In this document: positions 8,273-19,103 of the stretch, piece by piece
How positions within the stretch are numbered: position 1 is the stretch's first letter
Layout of the letters: each line of letters opens with the position of its first letter
Source of the DNA: Pseudoruegeria sp. SK021
Lineage (GTDB): Bacteria; Pseudomonadota; Alphaproteobacteria; Rhodobacterales; Rhodobacteraceae
Direction of reading: 5' to 3'
Length of the DNA: 64,000 nt
NCBI RefSeq assembly: GCF_002119405.1
Contig: NZ_MTBG01000003.1
Coordinates: 62,001 to 126,000 of the forward strand
Position numbers and translations under genes: made by a program
Notes under the pieces: model-generated
Databases searched by the model: none
Told to the model about the DNA's origin: nothing
The model's input: only the letters and a program-made list of their open reading frames with translations

Positions 8273-9147
8273 TACGACGCCTCCAAAATTTCAATCGCCC
8301 GAGCTTTTGCCAAGGTCTGACGGGCCGTCGCCACATGCAGGTTCTCGACAATCCGCCCATCCAGCACGGCAATCCCTTTTCCTTCCACCTCAGCCGCTTC
8401 AAAAGCGGTAATTTGGCGCTGCGCCAACTCTATGTCCTCGGGCGACGGGGCGAAAGCGGCGTTTGCAATTGAGATTTGCGTCGGATGAATCAAGGATTTG
8501 CCATCAAAGCCCATATCGCGGCCCTGACCGCACTCCAGAGCAAGCCCGTCTTCGTCCTTAAAGGCGTTGTAGACGCCATCAACGATGGTGATTCCCGCCG
8601 CCCGGGCCGCCAGCAGACAGAACTGCAACGACATCAAAAGCGGTTCGCGATCTGGGCGAGTCGTCGCCATCAGTTCTTTGTTCAGATCATTCGTTCCCAT
8701 GACAAACCCGCCCATTCGCGGCGCCGTAGCGATTGATGCCGCGTTGAGGATGCCCTGTGGCGTCTCCATCATCGCCCAAATTTGCGTGGCGGCGCAGGCC
8801 GGGATCGCATCAAGTTTCGCCGCCAGATCGGCAATCTCTTGGGCCGAGCCGACCTTTGGGACAAGAATGGCCTGCGGGCCCAATGCGGCCACGGCATCGA
8901 AATCCGCCGCGCCCCACGCGCTGTCCATGCCATTTATCCGAATAATCAAAGACCGCTGGCCATATCCGCCCGTCTGTAAGGCCGACACCAAAAGCGCACG
9001 GGCCGCGACCTTTGCATCGACGGAAACCGCGTCTTCAAGATCAAAGATAATGGCATCTGCGGGTAAGGATTTTGCCTTTTCCAACGCCCGTTCATTGGCC
9101 GCTGGAATGTATAAGACCGAACGGTAGGGCCGATTGGCATGATCCAT
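8272..9147 (-). CDS. mcl2: (3S)-malyl-CoA thioesterase (CitE-like)
   Basis: Predicted to hydrolyse (S)-malyl-CoA to malate and CoA, completing glyoxylate condensation with acetyl-CoA in the ethylmalonyl-CoA pathway. The 291-residue TIM-barrel protein has CitE/malyl-CoA lyase landmarks: RSVLYIPAANERALEK near the N-terminus, FDLEDAV near residue 35, PKVGSA, MMETPQGI, and FDGKSLIHPTQ near residue 222. The opening and the C-terminal GRIVENLHVATA resemble Mcl2 thioesterase more than the Mcl1 lyase. The ATG at 9147 has a GAGGGGA site 6 bp upstream. It is the first gene of the unit running to mesaconyl-CoA hydratase. A general CitE-family lyase cannot be excluded. Confidence 0.85.
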   Translation of the reverse strand: MDHANRPYRSVLYIPAANERALEKAKSLPADAIIFDLEDAVSVDAKVAARALLVSALQTGGYGQRSLIIRINGMDSAWGAADFDAVAALGPQAILVPKVGSAQEIADLAAKLDAIPACAATQIWAMMETPQGILNAASIATAPRMGGFVMGTNDLNKELMATTRPDREPLLMSLQFCLLAARAAGITIVDGVYNAFKDEDGLALECGQGRDMGFDGKSLIHPTQISIANAAFAPSPEDIELAQRQITAFEAAEVEGKGIAVLDGRIVENLHVATARQTLAKARAIEILEAS

Positions 9148-9201
9148 CACTATCCCCTCACATTGCCCGCAGATGCACCATCGACCGGCGATTGGCATCA
9201 T

Positions 9202-9270
9202 ATGCAACCTCAATGCTGCATTGCAAAATCTGGTCTAATTCCTCGGGACTTGATGACATGAGGTCAAGTC
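9202..9270 (-). promoter_or_regulatory. Inverted repeats in the mcl2 upstream region
   Basis: The 318 bp between mcl2 and the next gene (9148-9465) hold two dyads. One is TGCAA...TTGCA (9203-9207 and 9221-9225). The other has 7-bp arms GACTTGA and TCAAGTC separated by 10 nt (9247-9253 and 9264-9270). Both lie 55-125 bp before the mcl2 start, where an operator would be expected. No regulator can be assigned. Confidence 0.35.
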
Positions 9271-9465
9271 CGAACGCTGCATTAAGTACTTTTTTCCGCC
9301 TTCGGGCTCAGGCTGCATCATCATCGGGATGTAAAAGGGCCGCGGGACGGCCAGCTAAAACCGGAAAATTCCGGCTAGGCTGAATAGTGGCATCCGTTTT
9401 GCCGTCGGGGACATCCCCAATGAGCCCGGCAGTTCAACCGCCCAAATAAGAAAGGGACACGTCTA

Positions 9466-9783
9466 ATGACTAAGCTTGGTGTACTTCTCTTGGCCGCAAC
9501 CATGGCAACGGCGAGCGCTCCAGCAGCCTCGGCCGAAGCGGCCTCTGCCTGCGCTGATCGGATCAAAGTTCTCGCCCGACTTGCATCGGATTATGGCGAA
9601 ACCCGCCAGAGTATCGGCCTTGGCGCTAATAATGCGGTCATCGAAGTTTTTGCCTCTGAGGCGACCGGCTCTTGGACGATCACGGTCACGCAGGCGAATG
9701 GCCAAACGTGCTTGATCGCCTCGGGGCAAGCCTTTGAGGCAGTGACTGAAGACTTGGCATCATTGCTGGAAAGTGACGTTTAA
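9466..9783 (+). CDS. Small secreted two-cysteine protein
   Basis: A 105-residue protein with a clear signal peptide (MTKLGVLLLAATMATASAPAASAEA, cleavage near residue 24). The short mature domain has two cysteines, SACADRIK near residue 29 and QTCLIAS near residue 84. The family is not recognised. An AAGAAAGG ribosome-binding site precedes the ATG. It is divergent from mcl2 and lies about 310 bp upstream of mdh on the same strand. The two cysteines suggest a periplasmic disulfide. Size and layout recall the two secreted proteins embedded in the sdh and suc operons, though sequence similarity is not evident by eye. Confidence 0.7.
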   Translation: MTKLGVLLLAATMATASAPAASAEAASACADRIKVLARLASDYGETRQSIGLGANNAVIEVFASEATGSWTITVTQANGQTCLIASGQAFEAVTEDLASLLESDV

Positions 9784-9818
9784 GCAGGCCGTCAACCGCC
9801 GCTTTGCACGAGCCGTCA

Positions 9819-9847
9819 CGTGATCATGCAGCACCATTATGCTGCAT
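9819..9847 (+). promoter_or_regulatory. Degenerate operator copy and hairpin upstream of mdh
   Basis: CGTGATCATG (9819-9828) matches 8 of 10 positions of the TGTGATCACA palindrome found before sdhC and sucC. It overlaps a perfect 8-bp inverted repeat (ATGCAGCA, 9826-9833, with TGCTGCAT, 9840-9847). The site is 270 bp before the mdh start. The hairpin could instead terminate the upstream small gene, although no U-run follows. Confidence 0.35.
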
Positions 9848-9872
9848 CCACGATCTGCCTGCGCTTCACGCA

Positions 9873-9888
9873 AGGCGCACGTGCGCCT
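9873..9888. promoter_or_regulatory. 16-bp perfect palindrome in the mdh upstream region
   Basis: AGGCGCACGTGCGCCT is its own reverse complement and lies 210 bp before mdh. Perfect palindromes this long are uncommon outside binding sites, but GC-rich DNA produces some by chance. The remainder of the 314-bp gap (9784-10097) shows no gene. Confidence 0.3.
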
Positions 9889-9941
9889 CGCCGCAAAACT
9901 TTGCGCAATAGCCTGTCCCTTATTCGCCCAATCTTGGATAG

Positions 9942-11878
<1,937 letters not shown>

Positions 11879-11889
<11 letters not shown>

Positions 11890-11966
11890 GCCGTGGGCCG
11901 CCCTTTTTTGGTTTGGACCGCACCCATGACATAACTGGACCGCCCGGCAACGTGCCGGGCGGTCCA
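11879..11966 (+). terminator. Terminator region between the glycosyltransferase and VPLPA-CTERM genes
   Basis: Just after the glycosyltransferase stop, GGGCCGCCC is followed by a run of six T (11895-11909), a plausible intrinsic terminator for the plus-strand unit. At 11936-11966 there is a perfect 14-bp stem (arms 11936-11949 and 11953-11966) with a 3-nt loop, serving either of the convergent genes. Confidence 0.75.
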
Positions 11967-12007
11967 TGTCGTACGGGTCAACGTTCAGCGGCACCTTCGG
12001 CGTAGGC

Positions 12008-12628
12008 TTAAGCGGCTGCTTTACGCCGCCGCATCAGCCCAAGTCCGCCCAACCCCGCCGCAAGCAGCAGACCAGCCGCCGGCAATGGCACCGGCGTAGC
12101 CGAGAGATTGGCAAACTCAAACGCGTTGCTCCCGGACCGGAAACTGACGCTTTGGAACGGTCCGACCCCAGAAAGGGTTACAAACTTTCCGTTCACGCCC
12201 AGTGGCGGCTGAATTCCGGCACCGTTCACCGTCACGGTCCCGGCAGCCCCAGTCAAATAAATATCAAGATCGTTAAAAGTATCAGGCGACCCCCACAGGA
12301 AACTGACGGATTTCACGGCCGAGTTGAACATGTAGGTGGCGCTGGAACGGGCGCTGACCGAAGTGTAGGTCCCGGTCTGGGCAAGCGGAGTGTTTTCCCA
12401 TGGCGTCCGGCGCACATTGGGGATCGATCCGACGACATTTTCAAAAACGATGCCAGTCACCACATCCGCCAGTGGATTAAGGACAGAGGTCGTGGGAGTC
12501 GCGCCGGGCGTGATTGTCACGGCATGGGCGGATACCGTGGTCGCCAGTACTGCTGCGGCAAAGAAAGTTGCCAGCCGCTTCAGACCGGAGAATGGGGCAA
12601 GACCAAGAGCTGTCGATGCTGTGTTCAT
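12008..12628 (-). CDS. VPLPA-CTERM sorting-domain surface protein
   Basis: A 206-residue exported protein. The N-terminus has a long signal-type segment (…RLATFFAAAVLATTVSAHA). The C-terminus ends in the tripartite sorting signal VPLPAAG, then a hydrophobic stretch LLLAAGLGGLGL, then RRRKAAA, the VPLPA variant of the PEP-CTERM system. Such proteins are processed by exosortase-family enzymes and displayed or released at the cell surface, often with exopolysaccharide. The middle is beta-rich, with no recognised domain. The ATG at 12628 has a GAG 7 bp upstream; a GTG four codons earlier is possible. No exosortase gene is in the window. Confidence 0.85.
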   Translation of the reverse strand: MNTASTALGLAPFSGLKRLATFFAAAVLATTVSAHAVTITPGATPTTSVLNPLADVVTGIVFENVVGSIPNVRRTPWENTPLAQTGTYTSVSARSSATYMFNSAVKSVSFLWGSPDTFNDLDIYLTGAAGTVTVNGAGIQPPLGVNGKFVTLSGVGPFQSVSFRSGSNAFEFANLSATPVPLPAAGLLLAAGLGGLGLMRRRKAAA

Positions 12629-12640
12629 AATAATGCTCAC

Positions 12641-12997
12641 ATTGATTACACGCCAACGGGCCGCAGGACGCGAGTGTCGGCATTGGGTTACTATGGAAGG
12701 GCTTGGAAACCGGGTGAGTGTCGTGACACTCCGCAGGACGGTGCGTTTTGCACCCTCGGCCTCATGAACCTAATCTGCATCAATCGAAAATTTTAGACAA
12801 CGTTTGCCTGTGCCAGTGGTTAATCCCGGCACCGCGCTGTCCACGGATGAAGATCTGAGATAGTGTCTGCCGAGCTGGTTTCATGCACCTAAGTCGCGAA
12901 TCGGCGCACCGGCACCGACAGTGTCGATCAACCTAGACCGTGCAACTTGGCAGCCGTCGACACAGCCACGAGCCGCTGCACGGTTGGACGTCAAATT
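12641..12997. other. Long non-coding upstream region of sucC
   Basis: About 500 bp separate the VPLPA-CTERM gene from sucC; this part holds no convincing gene. Visible structure includes an inverted repeat with 7-bp arms GAGTGTC/GACACTC separated by 2 nt (12716-12731), a 10-bp direct repeat CCGCAGGACG (12661 and 12731), and CGACAGTGTCG (12916-12926). The VPLPA-CTERM promoter, reading the other way, should also lie here. Confidence 0.4.
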
Positions 12998-13028
12998 TGT
13001 GATCACACAAAAACTGGGTGTGATCACA
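12998..13028 (+). promoter_or_regulatory. Tandem palindromic operators upstream of sucC
   Basis: Two perfect copies of TGTGATCACA, at 12998-13007 and 13019-13028, have centres exactly 21 bp apart and lie 111-141 bp before the sucC ATG. Sequence and spacing match the pair before sdhC. I found no other perfect copy in the window when reading by eye. Confidence 0.78.
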
Positions 13029-13047
13029 AGATCAGAATTTATGCGCC

Positions 13048-13069
13048 GTTTCCGCTAACTGCGACCAAA
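13048..13069 (+). promoter_or_regulatory. Element shared with the sdhC promoter
   Basis: GTTTCCGCTAACTGCG plus the following ACCAAA closely matches 6402-6423 upstream of sdhC, in the same orientation relative to the gene. Its centre (13053/13054) is 30 bp past the nearer palindrome, against 21 bp in sdhC, a difference close to one helical turn. It may be a LacI-type operator or part of the core promoter. Confidence 0.5.
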
Positions 13070-13138
13070 TGGGCTTTCACCCGACGCCATTCCCGTGTTT
13101 ATTCGGTTCGACAACTAGCAAAATGACGGGACAGTTTC

Positions 13139-14332
13139 ATGAATATTCATGAATACCAAGCGAAAGCTCTTCTTCGCGATTGCGGCGCTCCGGTGTCTGA
13201 CGGCCGCGTGGTTCTCAAAGCTGAGGATGCAAAAACCGCCGCAGGGGCGCTGGACGGCCCGCTTTGGGTCGTCAAGGCGCAAATTCACGCTGGCGGACGC
13301 GGCAAGGGCCACTTCAAAGAAGCTTCGGCTGGCGAAAAAGGCGGCGTGCGCCTGACCAAATCCGTTGGCGAGGCCGCAGAAGAAGCCCTGAAGATGCTGG
13401 GCCGCACCTTGGTCACGCACCAGTCTGGTGAGGCCGGCAAGGTCGTCAACCGCGTCTACATCGAAGACGGCTCGGGCATTGAGACCGAACTCTATCTCGC
13501 GCTTCTGGTTGATCGCCAGACCTCGCGCATTTCCTTTGTCTGCTCCACCGAGGGCGGCATGGACATTGAGGAAGTCGCGGCCAGCACGCCCGAGAAGATT
13601 TTGTCGTTCTCGGTCGATCCTGCCACCGGCTATCAGGGCTATCACGGACGCCGGGTTGCGTTCAGCCTTGGCCTTAAGGGCGGTCAGATCAAGCAATGCG
13701 TCAAGCTGATGGGTCAACTTTATGATCTGTTCGTGTCCAAGGACATGGAGATGCTTGAGATCAACCCACTGATCGTCACCGACAGCGGCGACTTGAAGTG
13801 TCTCGACGCCAAAATGGGCTTCGACGGCAATGCCCTGTATCGCCATGCCGACATTCTGGCTTTGCGGGACGAGACCGAGGAAGACCCCAAAGAACTGGCC
13901 GCGTCCAAGTACGACCTCAACTACATCGCACTGGACGGCGAAATCGGCTGCATGGTCAATGGTGCAGGTCTGGCCATGGCGACGATGGACATCATCAAGC
14001 TGTACGGTGCGGAGCCGGCTAACTTCTTGGACGTTGGCGGCGGTGCGACCAAAGAAAAAGTGACCGAAGCCTTCAAGATCATCACCTCGGATCCGAACGT
14101 CAAAGGCATCTTGGTGAACATCTTCGGCGGCATCATGCGCTGCGATGTGATTGCCGAGGGCGTCATTGCTGCCGTGAAGGAAGTCGGACTTCAGGTTCCG
14201 TTGGTTGTCCGCCTTGAAGGCACCAATGTCGAAAAAGGCAAAGAGATCATCAACAATTCCGGCCTGGCCGTAATTGCTGCTGACGACCTTAAGGACGGTG
14301 CCCAGAAGATCGTGAAAGCGGTCAAAGGCTGA
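13139..14332 (+). CDS. sucC: Succinyl-CoA synthetase (ADP-forming) beta subunit
   Basis: With SucD, converts succinyl-CoA to succinate with substrate-level phosphorylation. The 397-residue protein has the N-terminal ATP-grasp domain (opening [38 protein letters not shown] near residue 45). Its C-terminal ligase/CoA domain has [14 protein letters not shown] and [16 protein letters not shown]. Length is typical. An ACGGGACAG leader precedes the ATG; another ATG four codons in is less likely. It is the first gene of a unit running to lpd and is controlled by the operator pair 111-141 bp upstream if that reading is right. Confidence 0.98.
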   Translation: MNIHEYQAKALLRDCGAPVSDGRVVLKAEDAKTAAGALDGPLWVVKAQIHAGGRGKGHFKEASAGEKGGVRLTKSVGEAAEEALKMLGRTLVTHQSGEAGKVVNRVYIEDGSGIETELYLALLVDRQTSRISFVCSTEGGMDIEEVAASTPEKILSFSVDPATGYQGYHGRRVAFSLGLKGGQIKQCVKLMGQLYDLFVSKDMEMLEINPLIVTDSGDLKCLDAKMGFDGNALYRHADILALRDETEEDPKELAASKYDLNYIALDGEIGCMVNGAGLAMATMDIIKLYGAEPANFLDVGGGATKEKVTEAFKIITSDPNVKGILVNIFGGIMRCDVIAEGVIAAVKEVGLQVPLVVRLEGTNVEKGKEIINNSGLAVIAADDLKDGAQKIVKAVKG

Positions 14333-14414
14333 TCTACACACCCGGATTCGGCGGCATGGTCTTGAATGATCGTCCCGCCGGAACCACCTCTTTCCTCGAG
14401 GATGACCACGCGCC

Positions 14415-14954
14415 ATGACCCTGCCCTTTGCCCCCATCACCAAGTTCGCCTTGGTCGGCCTGCTTTTGGCGGTTCCGAGTTTGGCAGTTGCGCAATCAGC
14501 CCGGGAGAAATCCCAAGAGGCCGGCGGCATTTTTGCCGAATTGTGCGCAAAGTCTTTGCCCGGAATGACCGGCTTGGAAGACAAGGTTCGCGCCATTTCA
14601 GCGAAAGCCTTTGCCAATTCCGGCGGCGTCGCGCAGCCCGGCGTCTATGTTCAGGGCGGGTCGATCACAACGGGCATCAGCTTCGGCGCAGGCACCCCGA
14701 AATGGAAAGATTCCAACGGCGGCTATTTCTGCCAGACCACCATCTACAATGTGAACCGGACGCAGGCGGTTGCGGACATGATCGCGGCGGTTTCGGCCGT
14801 CCATCCGGCGTCGGTTCAATTGACCCAGATCACGCCTACACCAAAAGGCGCACTCGACGCATGGACCGTCAGCGGCGCCAAGCCGGGCATGACCTTGGTT
14901 GCATCGCGCGCCCCGCAAAACGGCACGCGGTTCCGTTTGGCATGGAAGGAATGA
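14415..14954 (+). CDS. Secreted two-cysteine protein between sucC and sucD
   Basis: A 179-residue protein with a signal peptide (hydrophobic core at about residues 9-25, cleavage near AVAQS). The mature region has two cysteines (ELCAKSL and GYFCQTT) and ends FRLAWKE. The family is not recognised. It lies 82 bp after sucC and 163 bp before sucD on the same strand, so it is probably expressed with the TCA genes although the product is predicted to be periplasmic. The ATG at 14415 is the only start that gives a proper signal peptide. It parallels the secreted two-cysteine protein within the sdh operon. Confidence 0.7.
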   Translation: MTLPFAPITKFALVGLLLAVPSLAVAQSAREKSQEAGGIFAELCAKSLPGMTGLEDKVRAISAKAFANSGGVAQPGVYVQGGSITTGISFGAGTPKWKDSNGGYFCQTTIYNVNRTQAVADMIAAVSAVHPASVQLTQITPTPKGALDAWTVSGAKPGMTLVASRAPQNGTRFRLAWKE

Positions 14955-15117
14955 GCGCGATGCCCATCCTTCCCTGCGCGGATTTCCCGGCGTCAATTTT
15001 AATTCTCACCCCGCGCCTGCGGCTCCGCACCGGACCACAGGCGCAAGTCGAAGCCCTGTCCCACCCCGGACAGGCCACCTTCGGCGCACGATAAGACAGT
15101 AACGAAAAGGGACAGTC

Positions 15118-15999
15118 ATGGCGGTTCTCGTCGACGAAAATACCAAGGTGATCTGCCAGGGCTTTACCGGCTCTCAGGGCACTTTCCACTCGGAACAGGC
15201 CATCGCTTATGGCACCAAGATGGTCGGCGGCGTGACCCCCGGCAAAGGCGGATCGGTTCACCTGAACCTGCCGGTGTTCAATTCGGTTCACGAAGCGCGT
15301 CACGTCACCGAAGCCAACGCCTCGGTGATCTACGTGCCGCCGCCGTTTGCAGCCGACTCGATCCTCGAAGCGATCGATGCCGAAATGGAACTGATCATCT
15401 GCATCACCGAAGGCATCCCTGTGCTCGACATGATGAAGGTCAAGCGCGCCCTTGAAGGGTCGAAGTCGCGGCTGATCGGGCCAAACTGCCCCGGCGTCAT
15501 CACCCCAGACGCCTGCAAGATCGGCATCATGCCGGGCCACATCCACAAGCGCGGCTCGGTCGGCGTTGTCTCGCGCTCGGGCACCCTGACCTATGAAGCG
15601 GTCAAGCAGACTTCTGACAGCGGCCTCGGCCAATCCACGGCTGTCGGCATCGGCGGCGACCCGATCAAGGGCACCGAGCACATCGACGTGCTGGAAATGT
15701 TCTTGGCCGATCCCGAGACCCATTCGATCATCATGATCGGCGAAATCGGCGGCTCGGCCGAAGAAGACGCGGCCCAGTTCTTGGCCGACGAACGCAAAAA
15801 AGGCCGCTGGAAGCCAACAGCTGGCTTCATTGCTGGTCGTACCGCCCCTCCCGGTCGCCGCATGGGCCATGCCGGTGCCATCGTCGCTGGCGGCAAGGGC
15901 GACGCGGAAAGCAAGATCGAAGCGATGAAAGCCGCTGGGATCGTGGTTGCCGAAAGCCCCGCCGGTCTTGGCGAAGCGGTTTTGAAAGCGATCGGCTAA
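15118..15999 (+). CDS. sucD: Succinyl-CoA synthetase alpha subunit
   Basis: Carries the phosphohistidine intermediate of succinyl-CoA synthetase and binds CoA. The 293-residue protein shows the CoA-binding Rossmann domain ([19 protein letters not shown]), the conserved [18 protein letters not shown], and the active-site histidine His251 in [15 protein letters not shown]. Length is typical. An AAAGGGACAG site precedes the ATG. It is followed after 136 bp by sucA. Confidence 0.98.
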   Translation: MAVLVDENTKVICQGFTGSQGTFHSEQAIAYGTKMVGGVTPGKGGSVHLNLPVFNSVHEARHVTEANASVIYVPPPFAADSILEAIDAEMELIICITEGIPVLDMMKVKRALEGSKSRLIGPNCPGVITPDACKIGIMPGHIHKRGSVGVVSRSGTLTYEAVKQTSDSGLGQSTAVGIGGDPIKGTEHIDVLEMFLADPETHSIIMIGEIGGSAEEDAAQFLADERKKGRWKPTAGFIAGRTAPPGRRMGHAGAIVAGGKGDAESKIEAMKAAGIVVAESPAGLGEAVLKAIG

Positions 16000-16135
16000 C
16001 GCCTCGTTTGACTATATCGATGATCGTCCGGGGCAGTCTGACTGTGTCGGGCGATCAGGGCGATGTCCCACCTGTTTTGATCTGTTCGCCCGCACCAGCG
16101 CCAAGTCTCCGGTCCAACCCGCATGAGGTACCCCA

Positions 16136-19099
16136 ATGACCGACCAAAGCCCCAACGATCTTTTTCATGCTTCTTCATTCATGCAGGGGCACAACGCCGA
16201 GTACCTTGAACAACTCTATGCGCGCTATGCGAACGACCCTAGCAGCGTGGATGAGGCTTGGCAGGGGTTCTTCCAATCGCTCGGCGATCCGGATCAGGAT
16301 GTCACCGCTGAGGCCACAGGCCCGTCTTGGCTTCGGCTGGACTGGCCGCCGCAGCCCGACGACGAACTGACCGCTGCGCTGGACGGACAATGGCCGGTAT
16401 CCAAAGCCGAAACGCAGGCTGCAGGCGATAAGATCAAAGCCAAGGCCAGCGAGACCGGCGTCGCCGTGTCCAACGATCAGATCAAACGGGCGGTTCTGGA
16501 CAGCATCCGCGCCCTAATGATCATCCGCGCCTATCGGATCCGGGGCCACTTGGTTGCCGATCTTGACCCGCTGGGCATGCGCGAGCAAAGCCCCCACCCC
16601 GAGCTTGATCCGCGCTCGTATGGCTTCACCGATGCCGATATGGATCGTCCGATCTTTATCGACAATGTGTTGGGCCTTCAGATCGCGTCGATGCGCCAGA
16701 TCCTCGACATCGTGAAGCGGACCTATTGTGGCACGTTCGCGCTGCAATACATGCACATCTCCGACCCGGAACAAGCCTCGTGGCTGAAGGAACGGATCGA
16801 AGGCTACGGCAAGGAAATTCAGTTTACCCGCGAAGGCCGCAAAGCGATCCTGAACAAACTGGTCGAAGCCGAGGGATTTGAGAAATTCCTGCACGTCAAG
16901 TATATGGGCACCAAGCGGTTCGGCCTTGATGGCGGCGAAAGCCTGATCCCAGCAATGGAGCAGATCATCAAGCGCGGCGGCAATTTGGGCGTGCGCGAGA
17001 TCGTCATCGGCATGCCGCACCGGGGCCGTTTGTCGGTGCTCGCCAACGTGATGCAAAAGCCCTATCGCGCGATCTTTAACGAATTCCAAGGCGGCAGTTT
17101 TAAGCCGGAAGACGTCGACGGTTCGGGCGACGTGAAGTATCATCTGGGTGCATCTTCGGACCGCGAATTCGACGGCAACAAGGTCCACTTGTCGCTCACC
17201 GCGAACCCCTCGCACCTTGAAGCCGTGAACCCGGTGGTTCTGGGCAAGGCGCGCGCCAAGCAAGATCAGTTTCAGGATCCCGAACGCGGATCGGTGATGC
17301 CGGTATTGCTGCACGGCGATGCCGCCTTTGCGGGTCAAGGCGTCGTGGCCGAATGCTTCGCGCTGTCGGGTCTGGTTGGCCACAAAGCCGGTGGCACCAT
17401 GCATATCGTGGTCAACAACCAGATCGGCTTTACCACCGCACCGCATTTCTCGCGGTCCTCGCCCTATCCTACCGACAACGCGTTGGTGGTCGAAGCACCG
17501 ATCTTCCACGTTAACGGCGACGATCCGGAAGCTGTGGTTCACGCGGCCAAAGTCGCGACCGAGTTCCGCCAGAAGTTCCACAAAGACGTTGTTCTCGACA
17601 TTTTCTGCTACCGACGCTTTGGGCATAACGAAGGCGATGAGCCGATGTTCACGCAGCCCGAAATGTACACCAAGATCAAGAAGCAGAAGACCACGCTGCA
17701 ACTTTATACCGAACGTCTGGTGCGCGACGGGTTGATCCCCGAGGGCGAAATCGATGACATGAAGACTGCGTTCCAAGCCTTCCTGAACGAAGAGTTCGAG
17801 GCCGGGAAAGACTATAAGCCCAACAAGGCCGATTGGCTGGATGGGCGTTGGTCGCATCTCAACAAAAAGGGCGAGAAGTACCAGCGCGGCAAAACCTGGA
17901 TCAACGCCGACACGATGTCCGAGGTCGGAACAGCACTGACCACCGCCCCTGACGGCTTTAACCTGCACAAGACCGTGGGCCGCCTTCTGGAGGCGAAGTC
18001 TGCCATGTTCGAATCCGGAACCGGGTTTGACTGGGCGACGGCTGAGGCGCTGGCGTTCGGATCGCTGGCCACCGAAGGCTATCCGGTCCGCTTGGCCGGA
18101 CAAGACGTGACCCGCGGCACCTTCAGCCAGCGGCACTCGGCCTTTATCGATCAGAAAACCGAAGAACGGTATTATCCGCTTAACCATATCCGCAACGGAC
18201 AGGCCCGCTACGACGTCATCGACAGCGCTCTGTCGGAATATGCGGTGCTTGGCTTCGAATATGGCTACTCGCTGGCCGAGCCCAACGCGTTGGTGATGTG
18301 GGAAGCACAGTTCGGCGATTTCGCCAACGGTGCACAGATCATGTTCGACCAGTTCATCTCGTCCGGCGAACGCAAATGGCTGCGGATGTCCGGCCTTGTG
18401 ATGCTGCTGCCGCACGGCTTTGAAGGTCAGGGTCCGGAACACTCGTCCGCCCGTCTGGAACGGTTCTTGCAGATGTGCGCCGAGGACAACTGGATCGTGG
18501 CGAACTGCACCACACCGGCGAACTATTTCCACATCCTGCGCCGCCAGATTCATCGCAGCTTCCGCAAGCCTTTGGTGTTGATGACACCGAAATCCTTGCT
18601 GCGTCACAAGCTAGCGGTATCGACTGCCGAAGACTTCACCAAAGGCTCATCCTTCCACCGCGTCTTGTGGGACGATGCCGAGAAGGGTCATTCGGACACG
18701 GTTCTGGCCGCCGACGATCAGATCAAGCGCGTGGTCATGTGTTCCGGTAAGGTCTACTTTGACCTGCTGGAAGAGCGCGACGCGCGGGGCATCACCGATG
18801 TCTATCTGCTGCGGATCGAACAGTTCTATCCGTTCCCGGCCCTTAGCTTGGTCAAGGAACTGGAACGGTTCGCCGGGGCGGAAATGGTCTGGTGCCAAGA
18901 AGAACCGAAGAACCAGGGTGGCTGGTCCTTCATCGAACCGAACCTTGAATGGGTCCTGCGCCGCATCAAGGCCAAGCACGCGCGTCCGGTCTATACCGGT
19001 CGCCCGGCCTCGGCCTCGCCGGCTACGGGTCTCGCAAGTCAACATAAAGCTCAGCAAGCAGCCCTCGTGAACGAAGCGCTGACGATCGAAGGGAAATAA
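16136..19099 (+). CDS. sucA: 2-Oxoglutarate dehydrogenase E1 component
   Basis: Thiamine diphosphate-dependent decarboxylase of the 2-oxoglutarate dehydrogenase complex; cytoplasmic. The 987-residue protein has the E1o N-terminal segment ([17 protein letters not shown]), the active-site [14 protein letters not shown] near residue 298, [11 protein letters not shown], the ThDP/Mg-binding VNNQIGFTT, and the transketolase-like C-terminal half with GFEYGYSL and [12 protein letters not shown]. Length is normal. An AGG-containing leader lies before the ATG. sucB starts 4 bp after its stop, so E1 and E2 are co-translated from one transcript. Confidence 0.98.
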   Translation: MTDQSPNDLFHASSFMQGHNAEYLEQLYARYANDPSSVDEAWQGFFQSLGDPDQDVTAEATGPSWLRLDWPPQPDDELTAALDGQWPVSKAETQAAGDKIKAKASETGVAVSNDQIKRAVLDSIRALMIIRAYRIRGHLVADLDPLGMREQSPHPELDPRSYGFTDADMDRPIFIDNVLGLQIASMRQILDIVKRTYCGTFALQYMHISDPEQASWLKERIEGYGKEIQFTREGRKAILNKLVEAEGFEKFLHVKYMGTKRFGLDGGESLIPAMEQIIKRGGNLGVREIVIGMPHRGRLSVLANVMQKPYRAIFNEFQGGSFKPEDVDGSGDVKYHLGASSDREFDGNKVHLSLTANPSHLEAVNPVVLGKARAKQDQFQDPERGSVMPVLLHGDAAFAGQGVVAECFALSGLVGHKAGGTMHIVVNNQIGFTTAPHFSRSSPYPTDNALVVEAPIFHVNGDDPEAVVHAAKVATEFRQKFHKDVVLDIFCYRRFGHNEGDEPMFTQPEMYTKIKKQKTTLQLYTERLVRDGLIPEGEIDDMKTAFQAFLNEEFEAGKDYKPNKADWLDGRWSHLNKKGEKYQRGKTWINADTMSEVGTALTTAPDGFNLHKTVGRLLEAKSAMFESGTGFDWATAEALAFGSLATEGYPVRLAGQDVTRGTFSQRHSAFIDQKTEERYYPLNHIRNGQARYDVIDSALSEYAVLGFEYGYSLAEPNALVMWEAQFGDFANGAQIMFDQFISSGERKWLRMSGLVMLLPHGFEGQGPEHSSARLERFLQMCAEDNWIVANCTTPANYFHILRRQIHRSFRKPLVLMTPKSLLRHKLAVSTAEDFTKGSSFHRVLWDDAEKGHSDTVLAADDQIKRVVMCSGKVYFDLLEERDARGITDVYLLRIEQFYPFPALSLVKELERFAGAEMVWCQEEPKNQGGWSFIEPNLEWVLRRIKAKHARPVYTGRPASASPATGLASQHKAQQAALVNEALTIEGK

Positions 19100-19103
19100 C
19101 CCG

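Noticed and set aside
13115-14617. 500-codon open frame on the minus strand opposite sucC
   Set aside because: It is antisense to an unmistakable sucC; its translation has no recognisable motif and reflects GC-rich codon bias.
16514-18607. 697-codon open frame opposite sucA
   Set aside because: Antisense to sucA, which is complete and conserved; no ribosome site or family features.
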